Origin: Candidatus Nitrosopelagicus sp.
Lineage (GTDB): Archaea > Thermoproteota > Nitrososphaeria > Nitrososphaerales > Nitrosopumilaceae
Direction: 5' to 3'
DNA: 63,692 nucleotides
NCBI GenBank assembly: GCA_028345965.1
Contig: JAOMEP010000005.1
Coordinates: 1-63,692 of the forward strand
Below the pieces are notes generated by a model. That model had not been told where the DNA came from, did no database searches, and worked only from the letters and a program-made list of their open reading frames with translations. Positions 19,143 to 29,134 of this stretch are shown here, piece after piece. The first letter of the stretch is position 1. Each line of letters starts with the position of its first letter. Both the position numbers and the translations under genes were made by a program.

Positions 19143-19161
19143 TTAATTTTCAAAAAATATT

Positions 19162-20511
19162 CTAACTATAGTTATTTGAATAGAAATTATTCCAACAATA
19201 GTATAATCCTCGTTCGTATGTATTTGGAACTCTTTTGTATGTAATGTGGCAACCTATGTCTGCAATACTCCAATGTGCTTTTCGAGGCCCTTGTAAAATC
19301 CATTTCAATAATCTATCATCTAGAGTCATCATCAAAAATTGATTAAATTTTTGAATTTCCTTTGCAGTACATATCTCATAACCATCTCCATTGCAAGAAA
19401 TTATACCAAATGAATCATCATTAATTTTTAGAATTATTTTAGTTTCAGATACCCAACTGATACTTTTTCTTGCTTTCTCAAAATTTTCATAACACTCTGG
19501 TAACAATTTAATCAAATCCTGTTCAGATGGAATGGATTCATCTTCATATTCATATCTCTGTTTTGAAAACACGGACGCAACAAAATTCAATTTCTCATCA
19601 AAATCGACAGGAATGAATTCCTGTGATTGTTTCCCTGTTGAAATATTAAAATTACATTCATGATTTAACACAACACACTTTGATTCATTTTCTGGAATAT
19701 TTTTTACAAGATATTCATATGCATGTTCTAATTCTGGTTCTCCACGATATTTGTTAAGATCTACATTCTTTCCTGTTAGCGTATAACGTCCAGCAAAAGG
19801 CATAAAATATCTAGGTTTAAATAAATTTACATATTGTAACGTTGTTTGTAATTTTTTTTCTTGTTTAATGACAGCTTCATTCATTTTTTCTGCTTCATCT
19901 AAATCAAAACATTGAGGATATGATGATGCTTTCACATATCCCACCAAAAGAAAATCGATATCTGGATGTAATTGTTTAACTTTAAACGATGTTTTTTCTG
20001 CAATTGGAAATGGACAATCATTTGTATTTACAATTACTTCATTGCCGTTATCAATTATTGACAGTGTATCTATTTGCGTTGTTCCATAATTCTTTTCTAA
20101 AACATTACATCCCATCAATTTTCCACAAATTTCTGGATTACAATCATCTGCTGCTAAAATATTGATGTGAACATTTTCTTTCAATTTTGTTCTTTTATTA
20201 TGTTCTAATTCTATTACATTGAATCCAAGATTTTCTAGAAATGATTTAAGAAATTTTTCAGGAAACTTATGAATAATGATTGGAATTTTTTTATTTAATT
20301 TTGATAATGTAGATGAACTACAATGATCTGGGTGGATATGACTAATATGAATAAAATCTACATCATCAAATATTTCTGGTCTAAAATCATATGGAGGATA
20401 AATCCCCCATGAGCCAAAATATTCTTCTCCATCTAACCAAGGATCACATAAAATTTTGACATTTTTATCCTCGATTAAGACCGATGCAGAATTTAGATAT
20501 GTTATCTTCAC
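19162..20511 (-). CDS. Metallo-beta-lactamase-fold hydrolase (CMP-NeuAc hydroxylase-like, no Rieske domain)
   Basis: 449-residue protein opening MKITYLNSASVLIEDKNVKI, the first strands of the MBL fold. The metal motif HISHIHPDHC is near residue 54, and a long C-terminal region follows. This organisation resembles the hydrolase half of CMP-N-acetylneuraminate hydroxylase-like proteins and UlaG-type lactonases. The Rieske iron-sulfur domain expected of a hydroxylase is missing. It is the first gene of the glycan island and is convergent with tes, so a role in a nucleotide-sugar or sugar acid step is an inference from context. Confidence 0.75.
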   Translation of the reverse strand: MKITYLNSASVLIEDKNVKILCDPWLDGEEYFGSWGIYPPYDFRPEIFDDVDFIHISHIHPDHCSSSTLSKLNKKIPIIIHKFPEKFLKSFLENLGFNVIELEHNKRTKLKENVHINILAADDCNPEICGKLMGCNVLEKNYGTTQIDTLSIIDNGNEVIVNTNDCPFPIAEKTSFKVKQLHPDIDFLLVGYVKASSYPQCFDLDEAEKMNEAVIKQEKKLQTTLQYVNLFKPRYFMPFAGRYTLTGKNVDLNKYRGEPELEHAYEYLVKNIPENESKCVVLNHECNFNISTGKQSQEFIPVDFDEKLNFVASVFSKQRYEYEDESIPSEQDLIKLLPECYENFEKARKSISWVSETKIILKINDDSFGIISCNGDGYEICTAKEIQKFNQFLMMTLDDRLLKWILQGPRKAHWSIADIGCHITYKRVPNTYERGLYYCWNNFYSNNYS

Positions 20512-20598
20512 TTTTTTTAATTAAAATTTTAGATATTAAAATTAATCATATGAAATGTATCCAAGAGCTTAAAAACTCACTTGTTAAGAAATTTCAAA

Positions 20599-21549
20599 AT
20601 GAAATTCTTATTCATCTCACCTAGATTCTCTGGTGGAATTGGTGGTCATGCTGCAATGTTAGCTGAACAATTAACTAAAAATGGTCATCAAGTCAAAAAA
20701 ATGGAAACTACTCATATTCCGATAAAGAATATGAAAAACCCAAGCTTTGCTGTCTTAAGTAGCTTGAAGAGTATGGTTGACAGAAAATCCTACGATATAG
20801 TTCATGGATTTAATATTCCATCAGCATATGCAATGAAATATGCAAAAGGAAAAAAGAAAGTTCTATCAGTTCATGGAGTATTTAGTGATCAAGTTGATAC
20901 ATTACATTCAAAATCAGTTTCATCTATTGCAAAAAATGCACAATCGCAGGTTTTACAATGGCCTGATAAATTAACTACTGACTCAAAAGCTACAAAAAAA
21001 CTATACAAAGAAAAATTTGATATTGAATTTGAATATTTACCATCACCTTTGGATACAACCATGTTTAAAAAAATTGGTTCTGTTGAAAAAATTGAAAACC
21101 AAATAGCATATGTTGGACGTGATAGTCGTGAAAAAGGAATTGATATTCTAAAAGAGGCTGAATCAGAAATTAATGGAAATGTTGTGTATTGTACAGATCG
21201 TTCCTGGGAAGACGCAATGCATATTATAAAATCATCTAGTATCGTTGTGGTTCCATCTAGAATGGAAAGTTTACCTACAACTGTTAAAGAAGCATTTTAT
21301 CTTAACGTTCCAGTAATAGGAACTAATGTTGGTGGAATTCCTGAATTAATAAAAAATAATGAAACCGGAATTATAGTTCCACCTGAAAATCCATCTAAAC
21401 TAGCACAAGCAATTAATGAATTATTATCTAACAAAGAAAAATCAGCAAAACTTGCTACTAATGGGAATACATTTGTAAAAAATAATATGACTTGGGATGT
21501 TATATTACCAAAATATATCCAATTCTATCAAGATTTGTTAAATGATTAA
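20599..21549 (+). CDS. Family 4-type glycosyltransferase
   Basis: GT-B fold glycosyltransferase that adds a sugar from a nucleotide donor. The N-terminal MKFLFISPRFSGGIGGHA contains the Gly-rich loop after strand 1. The donor-site motif is ESLPTTVKEA (E-x7-E), then VPVIGTNVGGIPELI, typical of GT4. I use the ATG at 20599; a TTG 18 bases upstream is in frame but poorer. It is convergent with the following aminotransferase (four-base overlap). Confidence 0.92.
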   Translation: MKFLFISPRFSGGIGGHAAMLAEQLTKNGHQVKKMETTHIPIKNMKNPSFAVLSSLKSMVDRKSYDIVHGFNIPSAYAMKYAKGKKKVLSVHGVFSDQVDTLHSKSVSSIAKNAQSQVLQWPDKLTTDSKATKKLYKEKFDIEFEYLPSPLDTTMFKKIGSVEKIENQIAYVGRDSREKGIDILKEAESEINGNVVYCTDRSWEDAMHIIKSSSIVVVPSRMESLPTTVKEAFYLNVPVIGTNVGGIPELIKNNETGIIVPPENPSKLAQAINELLSNKEKSAKLATNGNTFVKNNMTWDVILPKYIQFYQDLLND

Positions 21550-22604
21550 CTGATAATCTTGTTTACATGTTCACTAATTTCTAAAGCTTGGTCATCTGTG
21601 AGTTGTGGGTATGACGGAAGAGACATTATTTCTTTTGAAAATTTTTCACTATTTGGTAATTCATATACAAATTCTTGATAAATTGGTTGTTTGTGTATTG
21701 GTGTTTCATAATAAATAGCAGAGCCTATATCGTTATCTGCTAACTCCTTACGTATTTCATCTCTTTTTCTGTGTTTTATTACAATTTGATGATAGACTGA
21801 TTTTCCATCTTTATTTTCAGGTAAAATACAATCTTGCACTAAATTTTTTCTGTAAATAGATGCAATTTCTCTTCTTCGTGCAGTTTTTTCATCAAGATGT
21901 TTTAGTTGTACTCTCCCGATTGCAGCATTTACTGTGTTAAGACGCATTGTAAATCCTAGTTTATCAAACTCATTCTTTGTTTTTCTACCATTATCACGAA
22001 TTGATTTAACTTTTGATATGATATCTTCATCATCCGTGGTAGTCATTCCTCCATCTCCGCCAACTGTCATATTTTTTGTTGGATAAAATGAAAAACAACC
22101 TATATCGCCAAGACTACCAACCTTTTTTCCTTTGTATTCTGCACCATGTGCTTGACATGCATCTTCTATAATTGGAATTTTTTGTTCTTCTGCAAATGAT
22201 TTAACAGAATCAAAATCACAAGGATTGCCGTAAATATGAACAGGAATGATTGCATTTACAATATTCTCATTATTTGATAGATCAATGCCTCCATCATTTG
22301 TATTAATATCTGTAAGAACTGGTTTTGCATTTGTCATTCTAATGCAATTTGCTGAAGCAATGAATGAATTTGTTGGAGTTATGACTTTGTGTGATTCTCC
22401 TATTCCTAATGCCATCAATGAAATTTGTAATGCACCATTTCCGGAACTGACTGATGCTGCATATTTTGTACCCGTATATTTTGCAAATTCTTCTTCAAAC
22501 TTTGAGACACTTTCTCCACCAACAAATGATTCATTTCGTAATGCATGAATTGCAGCTTCCTCCATTTCATTTGTAAATTCTTGAACAAAAAATGGAATTT
22601 TCAT
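21546..22604 (-). CDS. DegT/DnrJ/EryC1/StrS aminotransferase
   Basis: PLP-dependent sugar aminotransferase that converts a keto-sugar nucleotide into an amino sugar. The start MKIPFFVQEFTNEMEEAAI is followed by SSGNGALQISL (PLP phosphate site). EDACQAHGAEYKGKKVG carries the PLP-binding Asp, and FSFYPTKNMTVGGDGG carries the Schiff-base lysine. The length of 352 residues is normal. It is the last gene of a minus-strand operon with the GT at 22606 (one-base gap) and the epimerase at 23672, suggesting all three build one amino-sugar. Confidence 0.94.
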   Translation of the reverse strand: MKIPFFVQEFTNEMEEAAIHALRNESFVGGESVSKFEEEFAKYTGTKYAASVSSGNGALQISLMALGIGESHKVITPTNSFIASANCIRMTNAKPVLTDINTNDGGIDLSNNENIVNAIIPVHIYGNPCDFDSVKSFAEEQKIPIIEDACQAHGAEYKGKKVGSLGDIGCFSFYPTKNMTVGGDGGMTTTDDEDIISKVKSIRDNGRKTKNEFDKLGFTMRLNTVNAAIGRVQLKHLDEKTARRREIASIYRKNLVQDCILPENKDGKSVYHQIVIKHRKRDEIRKELADNDIGSAIYYETPIHKQPIYQEFVYELPNSEKFSKEIMSLPSYPQLTDDQALEISEHVNKIIS

Positions 22605-22605
22605 A

Positions 22606-23670
22606 TCACATGTCTCCTATATTGTGTTTCTTTAAGTGATTTAAAAAATCATTAGAAATTTTATCCCAATTAAAATTATTTTTCACAAATTCTTTGCCTT
22701 TTACACCCATTTCCTTGGCATTTTCTAAATTATTGAGTAGCATTGAAAGTTTTTCAAATAATTCATCTGAATTATTTTTTTCAATTAAAAATCCTGTTTC
22801 ACCATCTTTCATAAGTTCAGGAATTCCGCCAACATTAGTTGCAATAACAGGTTTTTCCATTAACTGTGCTTCCTGTAATGTAAGTGGTGACATATCAATT
22901 CCACTAATTAATGCGTAAACATCAATTTCTGTTAAAAACTCTCTAACTTTATTTGGATATTCTAATGAACCAAGCCAATGAAAATTTTCATATTTTTTTA
23001 ATAATGGAAGAACCTTATCTCTATACACTCCATCTCCTGCCCAGTAGAAATGAACATCAGGCATTTTTTTTAAAATTTCTGGTAGAATCATTAATTCTTT
23101 TGTTTTTTCCCAGATGGTTGCACTTTGTAAAATTCCAACACATGGATGTTTTAATTCCATACCTTTCGTATGAAACCAATTATCTGGAGTAATTCCTTGA
23201 TACATTGTTTCAACCGGTTTTTTAGAATATCTTTTTTTAGTTATTTCTGAAAGATGATTACAAATCGGAAGAATTAATTCTGAATTATTAAAACAAATTT
23301 CTCCCATTTCATCCCATTTGTTTATTGCAATTTTTTTACCTGCTGATTTGTATAATGTTTCTCTTGCCATGATTATTTCTGCCCAGTGATTACCTCGTAA
23401 GTGAATTACCAGAGGAATATCAGTTTTTGATGCTTCTAATGTAAAATGTCTTGTTCTATCCACGAAAATTACATCAGGCTCAAATTCATTAATTAATTTT
23501 CTAAATTTCTTATTTGAAGAAAACCATTTTGAAATTTTTCTGTTTGGAAAACCATCGGCATAGTCCGAATCAAAAACTACTTTGCATTCTATATTTTTCT
23601 TTTTTAAATTCTCTGCAAATTCTTTTAAATGAAAAATTTTAGAACTAGATGCCCCAATTAATAATTTCAT
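22606..23670 (-). CDS. Family 4-type glycosyltransferase (paralogue of 27981-29048)
   Basis: GT-B glycosyltransferase of 354 residues starting MKLLIGASSSKIFHLKEFAE. The donor-binding region contains GSLEYPNKVREFLTEIDVYA and SPLTLQEAQLMEKPVIATNV. It shares this region almost residue for residue with the GT at 27981, and about 80 bases of DNA there are nearly identical, so the pair arose by duplication or is homogenised by gene conversion. It is packed between the aminotransferase and the epimerase on the same strand. Confidence 0.92.
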   Translation of the reverse strand: MKLLIGASSSKIFHLKEFAENLKKKNIECKVVFDSDYADGFPNRKISKWFSSNKKFRKLINEFEPDVIFVDRTRHFTLEASKTDIPLVIHLRGNHWAEIIMARETLYKSAGKKIAINKWDEMGEICFNNSELILPICNHLSEITKKRYSKKPVETMYQGITPDNWFHTKGMELKHPCVGILQSATIWEKTKELMILPEILKKMPDVHFYWAGDGVYRDKVLPLLKKYENFHWLGSLEYPNKVREFLTEIDVYALISGIDMSPLTLQEAQLMEKPVIATNVGGIPELMKDGETGFLIEKNNSDELFEKLSMLLNNLENAKEMGVKGKEFVKNNFNWDKISNDFLNHLKKHNIGDM

Positions 23671-23671
23671 T

Positions 23672-24568
23672 TCATACGATCTCCTCTAACCATTCTTCTA
23701 ATTTTCTTTCGGGTTTCCAATCAAATGATTTTCTAGCTAAAGAGCTATCTGATTGACTTTTCTCAATGTCTCCTTCTAAAGCTTCAGACATAATCGGTGT
23801 CAAATCTAACTTTGAAATCTTGATCATAAGTTTTGCTAATTCTAAAATTGAAATTGAATTTCCTGTTCCTACATTTACGTGAGAGTTTGAAACATTACTA
23901 ATCATTCCTAAATAATTTGCAGCTGCAATATCTTCAACATGAATAAAATCACGAATTTGTGAACCATTGCCAAAAATTATCGGTGCTTTTCCTTCTCTAA
24001 TTCTATCTAAAAATTTGGTAATCACTCCTGCATATTCAAGTGTTTGACCTTTACCAAAAATATTGAAATATCGTAGTCCAATTATTTTAACTCCCAATTT
24101 AGAATATTTTTCTGCAAGAATTTCATCATCTAGCTTTGTTTGTCCATATGGATTAATTGGTTTTTTTTCATAATTTTCTAAAATTGGAATATTTTTTTGA
24201 TGCCCATACACACTTGAACTACTAGCATAAACTACCTTGAAATTATTCTTATGAGCTATTTTGAATATGTTTTCAGTTCCTTTAACATTCACATTGTGAT
24301 ATTCTTCTGGTATTCTGAATGAATCTTGAACAACTGTTAATGCAGCTTGATGAAAAACACCATCTACATCTTGCATATTTTTTTCCATAGAATCATAATC
24401 TTGAATATCTAAATTCAGAAATTCAATTTTCTCAATTACTTTATCCAAATTTTCCTTTTTTCCTTTATGTAGATTATCTATTACTGTTACCTGATGTCCA
24501 TTTTTTACCAACAATTTTACTAAATTACTACCAACAAAACCTGCTCCGCCTGTAACAACAAACTTCAT
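23672..24568 (-). CDS. NAD-dependent sugar-nucleotide epimerase/dehydratase (GalE-like)
   Basis: Extended short-chain dehydrogenase acting on a UDP- or dTDP-sugar. Rossmann loop GGAGFVGSNLVKL comes near the N-terminus, VDGVFHQAALTVV in the middle, and YGQTK (catalytic YxxxK) near residue 143. The ATG at 24568 (MKFVVTGG) is chosen because it puts the Rossmann strand at the very N-terminus; an ATG seven codons upstream is also in frame. It heads the three-gene minus-strand operon. Confidence 0.93.
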   Translation of the reverse strand: MKFVVTGGAGFVGSNLVKLLVKNGHQVTVIDNLHKGKKENLDKVIEKIEFLNLDIQDYDSMEKNMQDVDGVFHQAALTVVQDSFRIPEEYHNVNVKGTENIFKIAHKNNFKVVYASSSSVYGHQKNIPILENYEKKPINPYGQTKLDDEILAEKYSKLGVKIIGLRYFNIFGKGQTLEYAGVITKFLDRIREGKAPIIFGNGSQIRDFIHVEDIAAANYLGMISNVSNSHVNVGTGNSISILELAKLMIKISKLDLTPIMSEALEGDIEKSQSDSSLARKSFDWKPERKLEEWLEEIV

Positions 24569-24658
24569 ATCGCAACTAATCCATGTCACTCTTTAAGTAT
24601 TAGGCAGAATGAGGATTAAATCCAAAACTACAAAAACAACATTTCTAGAATTATAATA

Positions 24659-26035
24659 TTGCCAACAAATCTCTCATTATTGAATAATTCTCAAATCAAA
24701 GAATGTTTAAAAAGTAAATCATTAAAAATTGGAGTTATAGGTATAGGTAGAATTGGTTTACCAACTGCGTTATGTATAGCAAATTCTGGTTTAGAAACTA
24801 TTGGAATTGATATAAATGAAAAATTAGTCAATATGGTCAATTCAAAAGATTATCCCTTAAAGGATGAACCTGAATTTGATAAAATCTTTGAAAATGTAAT
24901 ATCACAAAAAAAATTATCTGCTACAACTGATATCACTGAAGCTATTCCAAAATGTGATGTTGTAATACTTTCTTTACCTACTCCAATGAATAATCAAAAT
25001 GTTCCAGATTATACTGCATTGTTAACTGTAGGAAAAAGTTTGAATGAACTATTATCAGATGGACAAATTGTTATAGTTGAAAGTACTGTTGAACCTGGTT
25101 TTGTTGAAAATGAATTATTAGAATTAATTGAAGGTCCACAAAAATCTCTAAAATCTGGAGTTGATTTCCATCTAGCAGTTTGTCCTGAAACTGCAAATCC
25201 GGGTGAAATAATGAAAGATTTTCAAAAATTACCGCGTTTAGTTGGATCAATTGAAGAAAGAATCTCCCCTATTGTTTCTGAACTTTATACCTATGTTTTT
25301 GGAGTAGAATTAATTCAAATGCCAAATTGTAAAACCGCAAATGCAGTAAAATTAACCACCAATGTTTTCCGTGATATCAATATTGCATTTGTAAATGAAT
25401 TAGCATTATTATTTGAAAAATTAGGCATTGATACTCATACTGTAATAGATGCTGCAAAAAGAAAATATAATTTTCAACCACATTTTCCTGGTCCTGGCGT
25501 TGGCGGTCCTTGTTTACCAGTTAATTCATACCAATATCTTAACTCTGCTAAAAAAATAGATGATAATTTTTTACAAATTGTTCAAGCAGCTAGAAAAATT
25601 AATGAAACTATGCCTCATCATGTAATCAACTTGCTGATTTCTGCATTTGAGCAATCAGAAAAAAATTTAGATAATTCAACTGTTGCAATATTAGGCGTAT
25701 CATACAAACCAAATGTCCATGATATTCAAATTGCACCTTCAGAGCAGATTATCAAATTATTAAATCAAAAAAATGTGAAATTAAAAATATTTGATCCATA
25801 TTTTATATCAGAAACTGTATTTGAGGAAAAACTCAAAAACTCAATTGATGATGCAATAAATGCATCAGATGCAATAGTGATTGTAACAGGTCACAAAGAA
25901 TTTGATAACTTGGATCTTGAAAAAATCTCAAAATCAATGAACAAACCAATACTAATTGATTGTACTGGAAAAATTAATCCTTTACAAGCAAAATCAAAAG
26001 GAATTATTTTTCGAGGAATTGGACGTGGAAACTAA
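24659..26035 (+). CDS. Nucleotide-sugar dehydrogenase (UDP-ManNAc/UDP-Glc dehydrogenase family)
   Basis: Oxidises a UDP-sugar C6 alcohol to a uronic acid in two NAD-dependent steps. The dinucleotide loop IGVIGIGRIGLPTALCIANS follows a 22-residue N-terminal extension. The catalytic cysteine is in GPGVGGPCLPVNSY near residue 280, and the C-terminal UDP-binding domain has SYKPNVHDIQIAPS. At 458 residues it most resembles the WecC/WbpA subgroup. The start is a TTG at 24659; no ATG or GTG lies before the Rossmann strand. The gene overlaps the next one by about 11 bases. Confidence 0.93.
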   Translation: MPTNLSLLNNSQIKECLKSKSLKIGVIGIGRIGLPTALCIANSGLETIGIDINEKLVNMVNSKDYPLKDEPEFDKIFENVISQKKLSATTDITEAIPKCDVVILSLPTPMNNQNVPDYTALLTVGKSLNELLSDGQIVIVESTVEPGFVENELLELIEGPQKSLKSGVDFHLAVCPETANPGEIMKDFQKLPRLVGSIEERISPIVSELYTYVFGVELIQMPNCKTANAVKLTTNVFRDINIAFVNELALLFEKLGIDTHTVIDAAKRKYNFQPHFPGPGVGGPCLPVNSYQYLNSAKKIDDNFLQIVQAARKINETMPHHVINLLISAFEQSEKNLDNSTVAILGVSYKPNVHDIQIAPSEQIIKLLNQKNVKLKIFDPYFISETVFEEKLKNSIDDAINASDAIVIVTGHKEFDNLDLEKISKSMNKPILIDCTGKINPLQAKSKGIIFRGIGRGN

Positions 26036-27239
26036 GCTAAATAACATTCAACTAGAAAATATAAAACAAATTCTAACATTAAGATATTCTACAAACCTTG
26101 AAAACTCTTCTTTACCCTTACAATCTCATGATATTCAAAATTCTATAATAGAGACTCCTGAAATTTTTGTTGAAAAATCCATTAGAAATTGTATTTCTAA
26201 TGAAGTAAAAAACAAAAATGAAAAAATTGGTATTTCTTTAAGTTCAGGTATTGATTCAACTTTAATTTTAGCATTATTAAGAGAAGAATTTCCTTCAATA
26301 GAAATTGAATCACTTTCTATAAAATTTTCTGAAAGTATAGATGAAACTGAAAACTCAAAAAAGATTTCAGAAAAATTTGAAACTAATCATCATGTATTAG
26401 AAATTAATAATTTTTTTGAAGAATTGCCAAAAGCAATTAGTATAGTTAAACAACCTTTTTGGGATCTTCATTGGTATTACCTTGTTAAAAAAATGAAGAG
26501 TTTTTCAAACATTTTCTTTTCTGGTGATGGTGGTGATGAATTATTTGGAGGTTATACATTTCGTTATAAAAAATTCCTAGAATTAACTACAGAAAATTCT
26601 AGTGTTCATGATAAAATTTTTTCGTATTTGAATTGCCATGAAAGAGATTGGGTTCCTGATCAAGAAAATTTATTTGGAAAAAATTGTTCATTTGATTGGA
26701 AAAATATTTATAAAATATTGGAACCTCATTTTGGAAATTCATTACCTAGGCTTTCACAAGTATTTTTAGCAGATTATAATGGAAAACTTCGCTATAACAT
26801 GCAACCACTATATTCTAAAATACATAATTTCTTTAATATGAAAAATATAACTCCAATCCAAAATAATGAATTGTTACAATTTGCATTTCAATTAAATAAC
26901 AATCTAAAATATAATTCTGAAAATAACAGTGGAAAGATACCTCTTGTGAAAATACTGAAAAAATTTGATGTCATGAATCTAATCTCATCCAAAAAACAAG
27001 GATTTTCAGTTAATACATTAAATCTATGGAATTCAACCGGATATGAAATTTTTCAAAACTATTTTGATAAATCTAGATTAATTGAAGATCATATCATTAA
27101 TTCCGACTGGATTCAAAAGCATATTTCAAAAAATATTACTGATGTAAGATATGTAAATAAATTTCTAGGATTAATAGCATTAGAAATATGGTATCGATTG
27201 TTCATCTCTAATGATATTAGTTCAAATCAAAAATTATAA
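26025..27239 (+). CDS. Asparagine-synthase-like ATP-dependent amidotransferase lacking the glutaminase domain
   Basis: AsnB C-terminal-type domain: the PP-loop SSGIDSTLILALL near residue 75 and SGDGGDELFGGYTF near 170 bind and use ATP to activate a carboxylate. The N-terminal Cys2 glutaminase domain of true asparagine synthetase is absent, so ammonia must come from elsewhere or another nucleophile is used. Downstream of a uronic-acid-forming dehydrogenase, amidation of a uronic acid is an attractive guess. The GTG at 26025 (VETKLNNIQ) is the best start; the open frame continues upstream into the dehydrogenase. Confidence 0.85.
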   Translation: METKLNNIQLENIKQILTLRYSTNLENSSLPLQSHDIQNSIIETPEIFVEKSIRNCISNEVKNKNEKIGISLSSGIDSTLILALLREEFPSIEIESLSIKFSESIDETENSKKISEKFETNHHVLEINNFFEELPKAISIVKQPFWDLHWYYLVKKMKSFSNIFFSGDGGDELFGGYTFRYKKFLELTTENSSVHDKIFSYLNCHERDWVPDQENLFGKNCSFDWKNIYKILEPHFGNSLPRLSQVFLADYNGKLRYNMQPLYSKIHNFFNMKNITPIQNNELLQFAFQLNNNLKYNSENNSGKIPLVKILKKFDVMNLISSKKQGFSVNTLNLWNSTGYEIFQNYFDKSRLIEDHIINSDWIQKHISKNITDVRYVNKFLGLIALEIWYRLFISNDISSNQKL

Positions 27240-27284
27240 AACTAAATAAGATAATATTATATTTTGATATAATATTGTTAATAC

Positions 27285-27971
27285 ATGTTTGAATCAATTA
27301 AAAATAAAATAAAAAATTTTGAACCACTTACAAAAAATAGCTATGGACGTTTATGGAATGAAAAATCTGGAAATAATCAGCTTGACTGGTATACTGAAAT
27401 GCATAATTCTTGCTTACCTATGCACGAAGATTTTATTGATTTTCTTAAAAAAAATTCTTTTAAAACTATTTTAGAAATTGGCTGTGGAACTGGTTATTAT
27501 CCAATTAATTCACGTGACCTTTTTAAAGATAAAATCTACACTGGATTAGATTTTTCACAAACTGCAATTGAAACTTGTAAGCGTAATTCAAAATTTGATT
27601 TCATTTGTACTGATTTTATAAAATTTAATTTTGAAAAAAAATTTGATTTCATTTTTTCTCACGCAGTAATAGATCATGTATATGATATTGAAAAATTTAT
27701 TGAGAAAATTTTTAATTTGTCTACAAAATATGCATACATAACTTCGTATAGAGGATTTTTTTCAGAATTAGAAAAGCATAAAATGAATTGGAATGGTTCT
27801 GAAGGAAGTTATTATAATGATATTTCGATAAAAACAATAAAAAAACAATTAACAAGTTTGGGTTTAAAAGAAAGTGAATTCAATCTACGATCAATTAAAG
27901 TTGATGATAATGGTACTGATGATGATTATCAGACAATTATAGAAATAATAAAAGAAACTTCTAATAATTAA
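27285..27971 (+). CDS. Class I SAM-dependent methyltransferase
   Basis: 228-residue Rossmann methyltransferase. Motif I is ILEIGCGTGYYPI near residue 63, motif II-like YTGLDFSQTAIE follows, and FDFIFSHAVIDHV is motif IV. The substrate is unknown; in this setting a sugar hydroxyl or carboxyl is likely. A 45-base gap with several TATATT runs separates it from the amidotransferase, so it may have its own promoter. Convergent with the GT at 27981. Confidence 0.9.
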   Translation: MFESIKNKIKNFEPLTKNSYGRLWNEKSGNNQLDWYTEMHNSCLPMHEDFIDFLKKNSFKTILEIGCGTGYYPINSRDLFKDKIYTGLDFSQTAIETCKRNSKFDFICTDFIKFNFEKKFDFIFSHAVIDHVYDIEKFIEKIFNLSTKYAYITSYRGFFSELEKHKMNWNGSEGSYYNDISIKTIKKQLTSLGLKESEFNLRSIKVDDNGTDDDYQTIIEIIKETSNN

Positions 27972-27980
27972 ATATAAAAA

Positions 27981-29048
27981 TTAAAAATAGAGATTATTTT
28001 TTTTAATAATCTCTAAAAATTCATTTGCAATTTGTTCCCATAAAAAATTCTTAACTATGAAATCATGTCCATTACTTCCCATCTGATTTATTTTTTCCTT
28101 ATCTTGAATTAATTCATTGATTCTTTTAATCCATTCATCATAATTTCCTTCTTCAATCAAATATCCTGTTTTCTCATTTTGTATAGATTCTGGAATTCCT
28201 CCAACGTTTGTGGCAAGTACAGGCTTTTTCATAATACTTGCTTCTAAAATTGTATGTGGTGACATATCCATTCCACTTAACAATCCGTAAACATCAATTT
28301 CTGTTAGAAATTCTCTAACTTTTTCTGGATATTCTAATGAACCAAGCCAATGAAAATTTTCATATTTTTCAAGAGAAGGTAAAATTTTTTTCATGAAAGG
28401 TCCATCACCTACTAAATAGAAATTAACTTTAGGTAAAGCATCAAGAATTTTTGGAAGAATCAGTAATTCTTTACATTTATCCCAAACATTTGCATTTTGT
28501 ATAAATCCAATTGATGGGTGTTTTAATTTTATATCCCCCTTTTCAAGAAACCAATCTTCTTCATTTATTCCCTGATAGAAGACTTGAATCTTATTTTCAG
28601 GATATTTTTCTTTAGTTATTTTTTCTAGATGTTTACAAATAGGTAAAATCATTGCAGATTTTGAAAAACATTTGTGTGCAATTTTTTCTTTTGCGCTTAA
28701 TTCAAATTGTTTAATTTTTGATTTATCTAGTGTCTGTTTTCCTAATTCTATTTCATGCCAATAATTTCCTCGTAAAAAAATGATTAACGGAATATCCATT
28801 TTAGTTATTAGAGAACTAAAATGACTAACTCTTTCTGTCAAAATTAGATCTGGTTTAAACTCATCAATAATATTTTGAATTTTTTTTGGAGTTGTTATCC
28901 ACCTTAGATATTTTTTTCCAAATTTTGAATTTCCATAAATATCTAAATCATCAATGATTTGATAATTTACTCCTTTTAATTTTAATGCGTTAGCAAATTG
29001 ATTCATATAAAAAAATCTTGTTTTATCTACAGCTATTAGTAATCGCAC
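27981..29048 (-). CDS. Family 4-type glycosyltransferase (paralogue of 22606-23670)
   Basis: 355-residue GT-B enzyme opening MRLLIAVDKTRFFYMNQFAN. Its donor site includes EYPEKVREFLTEIDVYGLLS and MKKPVLATNVGGIPES. The alignment with the GT at 22606 runs the full length, with the N-terminal acceptor half more diverged, as expected if the two use the same donor on different acceptors. Confidence 0.92.
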   Translation of the reverse strand: MRLLIAVDKTRFFYMNQFANALKLKGVNYQIIDDLDIYGNSKFGKKYLRWITTPKKIQNIIDEFKPDLILTERVSHFSSLITKMDIPLIIFLRGNYWHEIELGKQTLDKSKIKQFELSAKEKIAHKCFSKSAMILPICKHLEKITKEKYPENKIQVFYQGINEEDWFLEKGDIKLKHPSIGFIQNANVWDKCKELLILPKILDALPKVNFYLVGDGPFMKKILPSLEKYENFHWLGSLEYPEKVREFLTEIDVYGLLSGMDMSPHTILEASIMKKPVLATNVGGIPESIQNEKTGYLIEEGNYDEWIKRINELIQDKEKINQMGSNGHDFIVKNFLWEQIANEFLEIIKKNNLYF

Positions 29049-29134
29049 AAGTTTCTAGTTTTTTTTATATATTTATTATGTTCTGATGATTACACAGTTT
29101 TTTCATAATATTATTTCATAAATCAATTTTTAAT

